Below, in pieces: positions 1-8,280 of a stretch of DNA of 46,761 bases. The notes beneath the pieces are model-generated. The model saw only the letters and a program-made list of their open reading frames with translations. It was not told the DNA's origin and made no database searches. The position numbers and the translations under genes are program-made. Origin of the DNA: Gammaproteobacteria bacterium (lineage in GTDB: Bacteria > Pseudomonadota > Gammaproteobacteria > SZUA-229). The DNA lies in NCBI GenBank assembly GCA_026995045.1, contig JALWPK010000213.1, forward strand, positions 1-46,761, in the 5' to 3' direction. How positions within the stretch are numbered: position 1 is the first letter of the stretch; every line of letters starts with the position of its first letter.

Positions 1-1616
1 CCAAACGCAAGGGCGAGGGCGGCAAGGTGCGCATCGAGCCGGTGGTGAAAAAGGTCGAAATTTCCGAGCGCCTCGACCGCGAAAAACAGATTGCGCTGTT
101 CGAAGCGCCGGCCGATTCCGAACTGCCGGCATTGCGTTTGCTGGATCCGCCGCCGCCGCACGAAAAAGGCTATTCCAAGGAGGCACTGGAAGCCCTGTCG
201 CGTCTGGTGGAGCTGAAACTGGCCGACTTCGGCGTCGAGGTCGAAGTGGTGGCGGTGCACCCGGGGCCGGTGATTACCCGTTTTGAAATGCAGCCGGCGC
301 CGGGGGTCAAGGCCAGCAAGATTACCGCGCTGTCGAAAGACCTGGCGCGTTCGCTGTCGGTGCAAAGCGTGCTGGTGGTGGAAGTGATTCCAGGCAAGAC
401 CGTGGTCGGGCTGGAAATTCCGAACGAGCATCGCGAGCTGGTCTCGCTCAGCGAAATCCTGATGTCGCAGGAATACGAAAAATCCAGCTCGCCGCTGACG
501 CTGGGGCTGGGCAAGGATATTTCCGGGCATCCCATCGTCGCCGACCTCGGCAAGATGCCGCATTTGCTGGTGGCGGGTACCACCGGCTCCGGTAAATCGG
601 TGTGCGTTAACGCGCTGCTGATGAGCCTGCTGTACAAGAGCAAGCCGTCGGAAGTGCGCATGATTCTGGTCGACCCGAAGATGCTGGAACTGAACGTGTA
701 CGATGGCATCCCGCATTTGCTCACCCCGGTGGTTACCGACATGAAAGACGCCGCCAACGCGCTGCGCTGGTGTGTCGGTGAAATGGAAAACCGCTATGCG
801 CTGATGGCGGCGCTGGGCGTGCGCAACATCGCCGGCTACAACCGCAAGGTGAAAGAAGCCATAGAGGCCGGTGCGCCGCTGGAAGATCCGCTGTTCGATC
901 CCGACCACCAGGCCCCCGGCGCGCAACCGGCCAAGCTGCAACCGCTGCCGTATATTGTGGTGGTCATCGACGAGTTCGCCGACCTGTTTATGGTGGTCGG
1001 CAAAAAGATTGAAGAACTGATTGCGCGCCTGGCGCAAAAGGCGCGCGCTTCCGGTATTCATTTAATACTGGCGACACAACGCCCGTCAGTGGATGTGATT
1101 ACCGGCCTGATCAAATCCAATATCCCCACCCGTATTGCTTTCCAGGTGTCCTCACGCGTGGATTCGCGCACCATCCTTGATCAGATGGGCGCCGAGCAAC
1201 TGCTGGGACACGGCGACATGCTGTATCTGGAAGGCGGCAAAAACATTCCCACCCGCGTGCACGGCGCCTTCGTCGCTGACCACGAAGTGCACAACGTGGT
1301 CAACTTCCTCAAGGAAGGTGTGGAGCCGGATTACATCGAGGAAGTGGTGCAGGAAAACACCAACAGCGTGCTCATGCCAGGCGAAAAACCGGTTGGCGCC
1401 AGCGGCGACGAGCAGGATGCGCTGTACGACGAAGCCGTGAATATCGTCATCGAATCACGCAAGGCGTCGATATCCTACGTGCAGCGTCGCCTCAAAATCG
1501 GCTACAACCGCGCCGCCCGCATGATCGAGGAAATGGAAGCCGCCGGCGTGGTCAGTCCGATGCAGTCCAACGGCTCACGCGAAGTGCTGGTGCCGTCACA
1601 GGGTGGGGAGCATTGA
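1..1616 (+). CDS. ftsK: DNA translocase FtsK, C-terminal part (5' end outside window)
   Basis: The reading frame is already open at the left edge, so the N-terminal membrane domain and the true start lie outside the window. The visible ~530 residues cover the motor and DNA-reading region of FtsK/SpoIIIE translocases, which pump chromosome ends through the closing septum and activate XerCD at dif. The Walker A motif is seen as GTTGSGKSV, the Walker B region as [10 protein letters not shown], and a further conserved block as [16 protein letters not shown]. The last ~65 residues form a winged-helix gamma domain ([22 protein letters not shown]), which in characterised FtsK reads KOPS sites. The stop is followed directly by a repeat block and then the accessory island, whereas lolA would normally come next. 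Function is highly certain. Confidence 0.97.
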   Translation, partial: KRKGEGGKVRIEPVVKKVEISERLDREKQIALFEAPADSELPALRLLDPPPPHEKGYSKEALEALSRLVELKLADFGVEVEVVAVHPGPVITRFEMQPAPGVKASKITALSKDLARSLSVQSVLVVEVIPGKTVVGLEIPNEHRELVSLSEILMSQEYEKSSSPLTLGLGKDISGHPIVADLGKMPHLLVAGTTGSGKSVCVNALLMSLLYKSKPSEVRMILVDPKMLELNVYDGIPHLLTPVVTDMKDAANALRWCVGEMENRYALMAALGVRNIAGYNRKVKEAIEAGAPLEDPLFDPDHQAPGAQPAKLQPLPYIVVVIDEFADLFMVVGKKIEELIARLAQKARASGIHLILATQRPSVDVITGLIKSNIPTRIAFQVSSRVDSRTILDQMGAEQLLGHGDMLYLEGGKNIPTRVHGAFVADHEVHNVVNFLKEGVEPDYIEEVVQENTNSVLMPGEKPVGASGDEQDALYDEAVNIVIESRKASISYVQRRLKIGYNRAARMIEEMEAAGVVSPMQSNGSREVLVPSQGGEH

Positions 1617-1635
1617 TACATCGCTGTGCTTTTGC

Positions 1636-1856
1636 TTCACCGCAAAGGCGCAGAGGGCGCAAAGATTTTTTCCGCAAATGCACGCGAATAAACGCGAAGG
1701 TATTGTTTTTTCACTGTCATCCCGAGCGCAGCCGAGGGATCTCGCGCCACAAGCCGTGCACCGCTAGATTTCTCCTTCAGGCCGAAATGCCACCGAAGCC
1801 ATCTGTGTTCATCTGCGGAAAAAACTTTGCGACCCTGGCGTCTTCGTACCTTTGCG
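1636..1856. repeat. Intergenic repeat block A (palindromic, left flank of the island)
   Basis: Non-coding block after ftsK. The left arm (about 1641-1676, beginning CGCAAAGGCGCAGAGG and ending TTTTTTCCGCA) is repeated in inverted, degenerate form at about 1814-1856 (TGCGGAAAAAACTTTGCG onward). Between them lies a second element starting CATCCCGAGCGCAGCCGAGG, which also occurs in inverted form in block B. The first 65 nt (1636-1700) match 11151-11206 in direct orientation except for a 9-nt indel and one substitution. No transposase or tRNA edge is present. ORFs through this stretch follow the palindrome and look spurious. Confidence 0.75.
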
Positions 1857-1911
1857 TTGGTTTTTTCAGCAACGCACTGTGCCCCCTGTGGCAAAGCGCA
1901 TCTAAAATCTG

Positions 1912-2067
1912 CTATTTACTTTTGCAGCCATTCTTGTCGCATGTAATGCGCTCAGATGTATTCACCCAGTGGCTGGGGTTGTCGTTTGTATCAAACCCGC
2001 AGCCAGTATGGCCTCCTTTTGTGCCTTTGTGTATTTCGCCGGTTGGTATGTGTTTTACTGTCATCAT
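1912..2067 (-). CDS. Small Cys/His-rich hypothetical protein, 51 aa
   Basis: A short frame reads leftward from ATG at 2067 (a second ATG follows at once) to TAG at 1912-1914. A good Shine-Dalgarno sequence, AGGAG, sits five bases before the ATG, and only 9 nt separate it from the stop of the YdjM-like gene, so it is probably the third gene of that leftward unit. The product is hydrophilic with no signal peptide. It contains GGHTGCGFDTNDNPSHW and ITCDKNGCK, giving three Cys and several His/Asp that could form a small metal site. From memory the pattern resembles short proteins seen in phage or plasmid contexts, but I cannot name a family. It could be a DNA-binding or anti-restriction accessory protein; function is unknown. 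Confidence 0.65.
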   Translation of the reverse strand: MMTVKHIPTGEIHKGTKGGHTGCGFDTNDNPSHWVNTSERITCDKNGCKSK

Positions 2068-2076
2068 TTTCTCCTG

Positions 2077-2436
2077 CTAGATAGCCGGTAGTCCTTTTGG
2101 TGTGGTGGAGTCCATCAGCAGATGCGTCGAGTAGGCGATACCGCCAGTAATCAGTAATCCTTTGACAAGCTTGTGAAGTTTTGTCTCAGGTTGCCATCGA
2201 TAGGCTTTATATGTTCCATAACCAACCAGCGCGAGGCAGATCCAGCTATGAAAAAACTGTCTATGATTCGGGTTGCTTGCCGGTTCAATCAAATCAGGCA
2301 GTGTTCCCAATAAGTAGGCGAGGCTGCTGGCGCATGTGTATTGCCCAACATTGGGTGTATCCTGTTTTTCTGTCAGTACAGACAGCAGAGTCATGGCTAG
2401 AGCAGCGCCCGCCCGGTGAGTTGTTGCATCCGGCAT
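2077..2436 (-). CDS. YdjM/DUF457-like inner-membrane metal-dependent hydrolase family protein
   Basis: 119-residue protein with the family's N-terminal pattern MPDATTHR, a central LPDLIEP segment, FFHSW, and a C-terminal HLLMDSTTPKGLP. These spaced His/Asp residues correspond to the predicted metal ligands of the YdjM (DUF457) group. Two or three hydrophobic segments fit an inner-membrane location. It is shorter than E. coli YdjM (~196 aa), ending soon after the HLLxD motif, so it is either a short subtype or a reduced copy. Its ATG follows the stop of the GIY-YIG gene with a single base between, so the two are probably translationally coupled. Members often sit on phages and plasmids. The biochemical activity of the family is not established. 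Confidence 0.7.
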   Translation of the reverse strand: MPDATTHRAGAALAMTLLSVLTEKQDTPNVGQYTCASSLAYLLGTLPDLIEPASNPNHRQFFHSWICLALVGYGTYKAYRWQPETKLHKLVKGLLITGGIAYSTHLLMDSTTPKGLPAI

Positions 2437-2437
2437 G

Positions 2438-2725
2438 TCATTTCCCCTGTTTGTTATATTTGGGTTTACTGCGCGAGATGATTCTGGATTCTTTCTCGCG
2501 GGCCTCGGCTATGCTGCCCACCTGCTCGATGTGGACTTTTGAGCCAGGGATGTAGTCTTTGCCGCCCGGCAGATGCTCGTTAAGGCGCTCCCTTACTCTG
2601 CCGCGTTTGGCGATGCCCGTGTAATTGTTCTTGCCCGATTCTGACTGGATTTTATAGACTACCGGCTTGTCGTCGGGTAACTTACTGATGCCGGTTTTGT
2701 TGTACCTGGTTGTTTTTGTTGCCAT
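2438..2725 (-). CDS. Small GIY-YIG-like nuclease-fold protein
   Basis: 95-residue protein read leftward. The core VVYKIQSESGKNNYTGIAKR matches the two-strand GIY...YIG signature in degenerate form (VYK and YTG), followed by the helix GRVRERLNEHL with the expected Arg, a Glu in the AREKE segment, and an ending SKPKYNKQGK. These are the residues a minimal GIY-YIG endonuclease domain would need, but the signature tyrosine-glycine positions deviate, so catalysis is uncertain. It is first in the leftward unit with the YdjM-like gene and the 51-aa gene, and divergent from the XRE-ImmA/IrrE gene. The ~120-nt shared intergenic region carries TGTAAAC half-sites, so both directions may answer to the same regulator. 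Confidence 0.6.
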   Translation of the reverse strand: MATKTTRYNKTGISKLPDDKPVVYKIQSESGKNNYTGIAKRGRVRERLNEHLPGGKDYIPGSKVHIEQVGSIAEAREKESRIISRSKPKYNKQGK

Positions 2726-2766
2726 ATAAATACCTTCATAACTGACTGATTTTTAATGTAAACTGC

Positions 2767-2837
2767 TTGACGACAGCTGTTGAGCAAACTATCATGGTTT
2801 ACAATATTTATTAAATATACTTATTTTGTAAACCATG
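2767..2837 (+). promoter_or_regulatory. Putative sigma70 promoter overlapped by an inverted-repeat operator
   Basis: TTGACG (2767-2772), a 17-nt spacer and TATCAT (2790-2795) form a good sigma70-type promoter for the rightward defence chain. The inverted repeat CATGGTTTACAA (2793-2804) / TTGTAAACCATG (2826-2837) overlaps the -10 element and likely start site, and ends 11 nt before the ATG. A further TGTAAAC half-site lies at 2757-2763, toward the divergent gene. The arrangement is typical of autoregulation by the adjacent XRE protein. An alternative -10 (TATACT, 2816-2821) lies between the arms. Confidence 0.6.
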
Positions 2838-2848
2838 TCAAGGACTGA

Positions 2849-3922
2849 ATGATGATTGGAGAACGAATAAAACAGGCTCGTAAGGCCGCCGGGCTTTCGA
2901 TGCGGCAACTGGCGGAAAAAACCGGGGTTTCGGCGATGGCTATTTCCAAGTACGAGCACAATAAAAATACGCCGTCATCGACTGTATTACTCGCGCTGTC
3001 GCAGGCGCTGGATGTGCGGGTCGATTATTTTTTCCGGCAATCAAAAGTGGTGCTCAGGGATGTGGAATACCGTAAGCACCCGAAGCTGTCCAAAAAAATA
3101 CTCAGCAAGATCGAAGGCGATGTTATCGAACAGGTCGAACGCTATCTGATGCTCGAAGAAATACTGCCGACCAACCCAATCAGCCGCTTTACTTTGCCGA
3201 AAGGGTTGAAATCGAGAGTGGAAAGTTATGACGATATCGAGGACATAGCCAATACCTTCCGGCGCGAATGGAAACTTGGCTGCAATCCCGTTCCCGATCT
3301 GACCGACACACTGGAAGAGCGCGGCATAAAAGTATTTCTTTCCGGCGTCTTGCACGGGGAAAAATTCGACGGACTGGCGGCAAAGGTTGATGATGCTCCG
3401 GTGATTGTTGTCGATAAATACAAACCCGGTGACCGGCAACGTTTTACCCTTGCGCATGAACTGGGTCACCTGGCGCTGCAGGGCCGGCTGGCGGATAATC
3501 TGGATGAAGAAAAAGCCGCGCACCGCTTCGCCGGTGCTTTTCTGGTGCCGGCAAAAGAAGCCATCAAGGAACTGGGCAAGTCGCGCAGCTGGCTGGAACC
3601 GGCGGAATTGCACGTGCTCAAGCACACCTATGGTTTCAGCATGCGCGGCTGGATTTACCGCGCCAGCGACCTTGGCATCCTGAACCGGCATGCCGCCCGC
3701 AAAATGTGGGACTATTTCCGCGCAAACAACTGGGTTGAAACCGAGCCGGGTGAACAACTACCGCCGGAACAGCCGAAACTGTTCAAACAGCTTGTGTTTC
3801 ATGCGCTGGCGGAAGATTTGATAGGCGATTCCAAGGCGGCGGAACTGCTGGCCATGCCCATTGTGGAATTCAGAAAGCTAAGGATGGTGGAAGCCAGTGA
3901 GCAAACAACTGCTAATCAGTGA
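2849..3922 (+). CDS. XRE-family HTH regulator fused to ImmA/IrrE metallopeptidase
   Basis: 357 residues. Residues ~3-60 are a typical XRE helix-turn-helix (IKQARKAAGLSMRQLAEKTG, then MAISKYEHNKNTPSS). The centre and C-terminal part form an ImmA/IrrE (COG2856) domain with the zinc-protease motif HELGH at residues 203-207 and a downstream acidic patch DEEKAAHRFAGAFLVP supplying the third ligand. In characterised relatives such proteases cleave a repressor on a stress signal, while HTH-fused forms also act as antitoxin-like regulators. Start is ATG 2849 (ATG 2852 is equally possible). Its last 26 nt overlap the PIN gene in another frame, so the two are almost certainly coupled. An inverted-repeat operator sits directly upstream. 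It probably senses damage or infection and controls the whole chain; this is inference. Confidence 0.85.
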   Translation: MMIGERIKQARKAAGLSMRQLAEKTGVSAMAISKYEHNKNTPSSTVLLALSQALDVRVDYFFRQSKVVLRDVEYRKHPKLSKKILSKIEGDVIEQVERYLMLEEILPTNPISRFTLPKGLKSRVESYDDIEDIANTFRREWKLGCNPVPDLTDTLEERGIKVFLSGVLHGEKFDGLAAKVDDAPVIVVDKYKPGDRQRFTLAHELGHLALQGRLADNLDEEKAAHRFAGAFLVPAKEAIKELGKSRSWLEPAELHVLKHTYGFSMRGWIYRASDLGILNRHAARKMWDYFRANNWVETEPGEQLPPEQPKLFKQLVFHALAEDLIGDSKAAELLAMPIVEFRKLRMVEASEQTTANQ

Positions 3923-4403
3923 TGCGATTATCATTATCGATATCATCGCGGGGGAACTGGTCGAGGCAATGTTTGCGCTGGACTATGAGTTTGGCGTCCC
4001 CGACATCCTGTTTGCAGTTGAACTCGAACAGCAGCATGCGGAAATACGGCAACAGGGATTAAGGCTGATGGAAATGCCGCCAGCGGTTATCAACATGGCG
4101 GCAGCCTTGCTGGCGGAAAATACGCGCTTGAAAGTGAGTATCTTTGATTGCATGGCGTTGTCACTTGCGCAGCAACAGGACAGTACGCTGCTGACCGGCG
4201 ACGCCAATTTACGGCAACTGGCGACAGCGGAAAGCGTTACAGTGCGTGGTACGCTCTGGCTGGTCGGGCAAATGTTTGAAGCTGGGTATCTCACCACAGA
4301 CGAAGCAGAACAGGCATACAACAAAATGCTGGCGGATGGCAGCCGTTTGCCGCAGGACGAAATACAAAAACAATTGAGGCAATTCAGAAAAACAGATGTT
4401 TGA
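3897..4403 (+). CDS. PIN-domain protein, probable toxin-type RNase
   Basis: 168-residue protein with a GTG start at 3897 inside the upstream gene (26-nt overlap); the frame gives MSKQLLISD directly. PIN nuclease acidic residues are visible at D9, E42, D84 (IFDCMALSLA) and D102 (LLTGDANLRQL), the set that binds the metal in active PIN RNases. The C-terminal ~60 residues (VRGTLWLVGQMFEAGYLT ... DGSRLPQDEI) resemble DUF3368-type PIN proteins. Paired with an HTH-ImmA/IrrE regulator it looks like a toxin-antitoxin module. It is also joined to hsdM by an 8-nt overlap, which is unusual and suggests co-regulation with the restriction system. Target RNA unknown. Confidence 0.8.
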   Translation: MSKQLLISDAIIIIDIIAGELVEAMFALDYEFGVPDILFAVELEQQHAEIRQQGLRLMEMPPAVINMAAALLAENTRLKVSIFDCMALSLAQQQDSTLLTGDANLRQLATAESVTVRGTLWLVGQMFEAGYLTTDEAEQAYNKMLADGSRLPQDEIQKQLRQFRKTDV

Positions 4404-5859
4404 ACAGGTATTCAAAAATATCGATGACGTCCTCTGGAAAGAGGCGGGCTGCACCACAGAACTGGATTACACCGAGCAGACCTCGTGGCTATTGTTTCTC
4501 AAGTACCTGGATGACCTGGAGCAGGAAAAGGCGATGGAAGCCGAACTCAAGGGCAAAACCTACGAATACATTATCGACGAGGCGCACCGCTGGTCCACCT
4601 GGGCGGCGCCAAAAACGCCACAAGGCGAGTTTGATCACAACCGCGCCATGACTGGCGACGACCTGATTGCCTATGTCAACGGCGAGCTGTTCACCTACCT
4701 GCACGGTTTCAAGCAGCGCGCCAGCGGGCCGGACACCATCGAATACAAAATCGGTGAAATCTTCGGTGAAATCAAGAACAAGTTCACCAGCGGCTATTCA
4801 TTGCGCGACGCGCTGGAATATATCGACCAGCTGCGCTTCCGCTCGCAGAAGGAAAAACACGAGCTGTCGCATCTTTACGAAGCCAAAATCAAAAACATGG
4901 GCAATGCCGGGCGCAACGGTGGTGAGTATTACACGCCCAGGCCGCTGATTCGCGCCATGATTCAGGTCGTCAAGCCGCGCATTGGCGAGCGCATTTATGA
5001 CGGCGCCTGCGGCTCGGCCGGCTTTTTATGCGAGGCTTATGACTACCTCAGGCATGGCGCGGGGAAGAAAAAGCTGACCACCAGCCAGCTGAAAACCCTG
5101 CAAACGAAAACCTTCTACGGCAAGGAGAAGAAAAGCCTGGCCTATGTCATCGCCATTATGAACATGATTCTGCATGGCATCGAAGCGCCGAATATCATCC
5201 ACACCAACACCCTGGCCGAAAACCTGAGCGATATTCAGGAAAAGGACCGTTTTGAGGTCATCCTCGCCAACCCGCCCTTTGGCGGGAAAGAGCGCAAGGA
5301 AGTGCAGCAGAACTTTCCCATCAAGACAGGCGAGACTGCCTTTCTGTTCCTGCAGCACTTTATCAAGCACCTCAAGGCCGGCGGCCGCGCCGCAATCGTT
5401 ATTAAAAACACTTTCCTTTCCAATTCCGACAATGCCGCAAAGGCGCTGCGCCAGGAACTGCTGGAAAGCTGCAAGCTGCACACCATACTCGACTGCCCCG
5501 GCGGGACCTTCCTCGGCGCGGGGGTGAAAACCGTGGTGCTGTTTTTCGAAAAAGGCGCGCCCACGCGAAACATCTGGTACTACCAGCTCGACCCTGGCCG
5601 CAGCCTGGGTAAGACCAATCCGCTCAATGACGACGACCTCAAAGAATTTGTCGAACTGCAAGCCGGGTTCGCCGATTCCGAAAAATCCTGGATGGTGAAT
5701 ATTCAGGACATCGATCAGGAAAGCTTTGACCTGTCGGTAAAGAACCCGAACAAGGCGGAAGACGCGCCGCTGCGCGATCCGGAAGTGATTATCAATGAGA
5801 TTGAAACGCTGGATGCGGAGAGTGTGGAAATTTTGGAAGGGATTCGGGGGATGTTATGA
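4396..5859 (+). CDS. hsdM: Type I restriction-modification system, DNA adenine methyltransferase subunit HsdM
   Basis: 487 residues, the usual HsdM size. The N-terminal domain (MFEQVFKNIDDVLWKEAG ... LFLKYLDDLE) is the HsdM_N helical region. The SAM-binding motif I appears as DGACGSAGFL, preceded by NGGEYYTPRPLI, and the catalytic motif IV is NPPF within VILANPPFGG. With HsdS it forms the M2S methyltransferase that puts N6-methyladenine on a bipartite target, and with HsdR the restriction complex. It overlaps the PIN gene by 8 nt at its start and hsdS by 4 nt (ATGA) at its end. All key motifs are intact, so it should be active. Confidence 0.96.
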   Translation: MFEQVFKNIDDVLWKEAGCTTELDYTEQTSWLLFLKYLDDLEQEKAMEAELKGKTYEYIIDEAHRWSTWAAPKTPQGEFDHNRAMTGDDLIAYVNGELFTYLHGFKQRASGPDTIEYKIGEIFGEIKNKFTSGYSLRDALEYIDQLRFRSQKEKHELSHLYEAKIKNMGNAGRNGGEYYTPRPLIRAMIQVVKPRIGERIYDGACGSAGFLCEAYDYLRHGAGKKKLTTSQLKTLQTKTFYGKEKKSLAYVIAIMNMILHGIEAPNIIHTNTLAENLSDIQEKDRFEVILANPPFGGKERKEVQQNFPIKTGETAFLFLQHFIKHLKAGGRAAIVIKNTFLSNSDNAAKALRQELLESCKLHTILDCPGGTFLGAGVKTVVLFFEKGAPTRNIWYYQLDPGRSLGKTNPLNDDDLKEFVELQAGFADSEKSWMVNIQDIDQESFDLSVKNPNKAEDAPLRDPEVIINEIETLDAESVEILEGIRGML

Positions 5860-7073
5860 AGGGTGGATGGGTAATGGCAATACTTGGTGATCTCTGCGAT
5901 TTTGAAAATGGTGATCGAGGTAAGAATTATCCTGGGCGAAAGGCTTTTGTTGATAAAGGCATTCCTTTTATTAATGCTGGTCATTTAGATAATGGGCTTA
6001 TTGATAACAAAACAATGAATTTCATTCCAAGGGATAGATATGATCTTATGGGTAATGGAAAGATTAAAAAAGGTGATCTTCTGTTCTGCCTTCGTGGGTC
6101 ACTTGGTAAGTATGGCTTAGTAAGTGACATTGAAGAGGGAGTAATAGCCTCGTCACTGGTCATAGTTCGTCCAAAAAATATGCTTGATGTGCAATACCTG
6201 GCTAAATATTTTGGCAGCAAACTCTGTTATCAGATGATTAAAAAATTTGAGAATGGTGCTGCTCAACCAAATTTATCTGCGAAAAGCTTAAAGCTTTTTG
6301 AAATTCCATTACCTCCAATAGAAGAACAAAAGCGCATCGTCGCCATTCTCGACGAAGCCTTTGCCGGAATCGATACAGCGATTGCCAATACCGAAAAAAA
6401 CCTCGCCAATGCCCGTGAGTTGTTTGAAAGTTATTTGAACTCAATTTTTGAGCATGAGGGTGAAGGCTGGATAACAAAAACATTAGGTGAGATAGGCAAA
6501 GTATCGATGTGTAAAAGGATTTTGAAAAAACAAACTACAGCCTCAGGCGATATCCCTTTCTATAAAATAGGTACTTTTGGCAAAGAGCCAAATGCCTTTA
6601 TTAGTGCTGATCTATATCAGGAATTTAAAGAAAAATATTCTTTTCCCAAGAAGGGGGATGTTTTGATTTCAGCGTCAGGTACCATAGGAAGGCGAGTTAT
6701 TTATGATGGGGAACCAGCATATTTTCAAGATTCAAATATTGTATGGATTGATAATGATGAAAGCTTGGTGTTAAACGAGTACTTGTATCAATTTTATGGC
6801 GTATGTGATTGGAATCCATCTAAAGGGGCGACAATTTCAAGGTTATACAATGATGACTTGAGAAGAATAAAAATTTCATTTCCGAGTATTGCGGAACAAA
6901 AGAAACTGATAGAAACAATGGGGGAGCTTGATAGCCAAACTCAAAATCTTGAAGCTATTTATCAGGATAAACTTTCAGCTTTAATTGAGCTTAAACAATC
7001 CCTGCTACAAAAAGCCTTTTCCGGTGAATTAACCGCAGACAATAACAAACTGATGGATAATGCAGTGGCATGA
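5856..7073 (+). CDS. hsdS: Type I restriction-modification system, specificity subunit HsdS
   Basis: 405 residues with two target-recognition domains (~10-150 and ~205-350), each followed by a conserved helical spacer: PPIEEQKRIVAILDEAFAGID centrally and IAEQKKLIETMGELDSQ near the end. The protein ends LKQSLLQKAFSGELT, the usual HsdS tail. Each recognition domain reads one half of the split DNA target; the spacers fix the distance and dock HsdM. The recognition domains are clearly richer in A/T than hsdM and than the central spacer, which suggests they came from other sources. Start is the ATG in the ATGA overlap with hsdM. A weaker alternative is the internal ATG seven codons later. It overlaps the Abi gene by 4 nt. 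Confidence 0.93.
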   Translation: MKGGWVMAILGDLCDFENGDRGKNYPGRKAFVDKGIPFINAGHLDNGLIDNKTMNFIPRDRYDLMGNGKIKKGDLLFCLRGSLGKYGLVSDIEEGVIASSLVIVRPKNMLDVQYLAKYFGSKLCYQMIKKFENGAAQPNLSAKSLKLFEIPLPPIEEQKRIVAILDEAFAGIDTAIANTEKNLANARELFESYLNSIFEHEGEGWITKTLGEIGKVSMCKRILKKQTTASGDIPFYKIGTFGKEPNAFISADLYQEFKEKYSFPKKGDVLISASGTIGRRVIYDGEPAYFQDSNIVWIDNDESLVLNEYLYQFYGVCDWNPSKGATISRLYNDDLRRIKISFPSIAEQKKLIETMGELDSQTQNLEAIYQDKLSALIELKQSLLQKAFSGELTADNNKLMDNAVA

Positions 7074-8026
7074 GTCGGGATAAACTGTGGAAATCATTTG
7101 AAGAGCAACTGTCCATACTAAAGGAACGAGGATTACTGGTGGATAATGAATCTGCCGCGCTGGATTATCTGGGGCGTATCGGTTATTACCGCCTGAGTGG
7201 TTACTGGTATTCGTTTCGTCAACTGGAATTGAGTGATGATGGCCATGGGCTTATTCAATACAAGCGCCTCGATCAGTTTGTCGAGGGCAGCCATTTCAAG
7301 GATGCGGTTGAGCTGTACGTGTTTGATAAAAAGCTTCGTCTGCTCGCTCTGGATGCTCTGGAGCGTATCGAGCTGGCGATACGTGTGGATATTGCTCATC
7401 TTCTGGGTGAGCTGGATATATACGCGCATGAAAATCCCAGTATATTCCATGGTAATTTTTCCAAAAAGACCAATCATTCAGGTAAAACGAAGCATCAGCT
7501 GTGGCTGGAGAAATATCAGGGACAGCTGCACCGTGCACGGCGTACCCCCTTTGTTGAGCATTACATGAATAAGTATGGCCACTTACCCATTTGGGTGGCG
7601 ATTGAAATTTGGGACTTTGGCCTGCTCTCAAAGCTGTATGCGGGGATGCAGTTCAAGCATAAGGAGCAGATTGCTGCGAAATATGGCGCCAATAACAGCA
7701 AGGACTTTACCGGATGGTTGCGTGGCCTGAACTTTATCCGCAATGTGTCGGCACACCACAGCCGTTTGTGGAATATCAACGTGCTGGAACGGGCCAGGTT
7801 GCCGCAGGACGATGCCTGTTGGCAGCAGCTCAATAATGCCCGTCCGTTTCTCTATTTTTGTTTGATGCAGCGATTAATGCGTGTGATCTGCCCGAATTCC
7901 AGATGGTCTGAGCGTTTTGCAGCGCTACTTGATGAGTTTCCTGATGTGGGCAGCGGCACGGTGAGCCTGGCTGATTTTGGTCTGCTGGAGGGTTGGCTGG
8001 AGTGGGATTTATGGAGCCGGAAATGA
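7070..8026 (+). CDS. Abi_2 (AbiD/AbiF-like) abortive-infection protein with HEPN-type motif
   Basis: 318 residues matching the Abi_2 family, known from lactococcal AbiD/AbiF. The N-terminal part has LDYLGRIGYYRLSGYWYSFR, followed by LYVFDKKLRLLALDALERIE and PIWVAIEIWDFGLLS. The C-terminal part carries RNVSAHH with Arg224 and His229, the RX4H signature of HEPN RNases. Members are thought to stop growth of infected cells, probably through RNA cleavage. The start ATG overlaps the hsdS stop by 4 nt, so this protein is made from the same message as the methyltransferase and specificity subunits. The position suggests it acts as a second line when restriction fails; this is inference. The 254-nt gap after it separates it from hsdR. 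Confidence 0.88.
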   Translation: MSRDKLWKSFEEQLSILKERGLLVDNESAALDYLGRIGYYRLSGYWYSFRQLELSDDGHGLIQYKRLDQFVEGSHFKDAVELYVFDKKLRLLALDALERIELAIRVDIAHLLGELDIYAHENPSIFHGNFSKKTNHSGKTKHQLWLEKYQGQLHRARRTPFVEHYMNKYGHLPIWVAIEIWDFGLLSKLYAGMQFKHKEQIAAKYGANNSKDFTGWLRGLNFIRNVSAHHSRLWNINVLERARLPQDDACWQQLNNARPFLYFCLMQRLMRVICPNSRWSERFAALLDEFPDVGSGTVSLADFGLLEGWLEWDLWSRK

Positions 8027-8280
8027 GAACCGACACGTACACAGAAGTGCAGAGGTGCCGGGCGTATTACAAGTAATTATAGCAACAAACGCTGGGGCGT
8101 CAAGATTGGTGCAGGCCGGAAATACTGATATATGACAGGCTGTTTTCTTGTTCGTGTTTTGATTGTTATTGACATAGAATAAGAGCGTAAAACAAGAATA
8201 TTAGTAAAAACAATGCCTTACTATTGTCTTATCGGGCGCATTTTCTTAATCGGGTTTTGATTCTCAGGCAAGCCAAATAG
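8027..8280. other. Gap between the Abi gene and hsdR; possible hsdR promoter
   Basis: No convincing coding frame. An exact -35-like TTGACA lies at 8169-8174 in an A/T-rich stretch, but no good -10 box stands at normal spacing, so a separate hsdR promoter is only a possibility. No terminator hairpin with a T-run was seen after the Abi gene, so read-through into hsdR remains open. Confidence 0.35.

Noticed and set aside
1636-1856. Miniature transposon (MITE) or CRISPR array in block A
   Set aside because: No regular repeat-spacer period and no target-site duplication; the arms are those of a dispersed palindromic repeat family.
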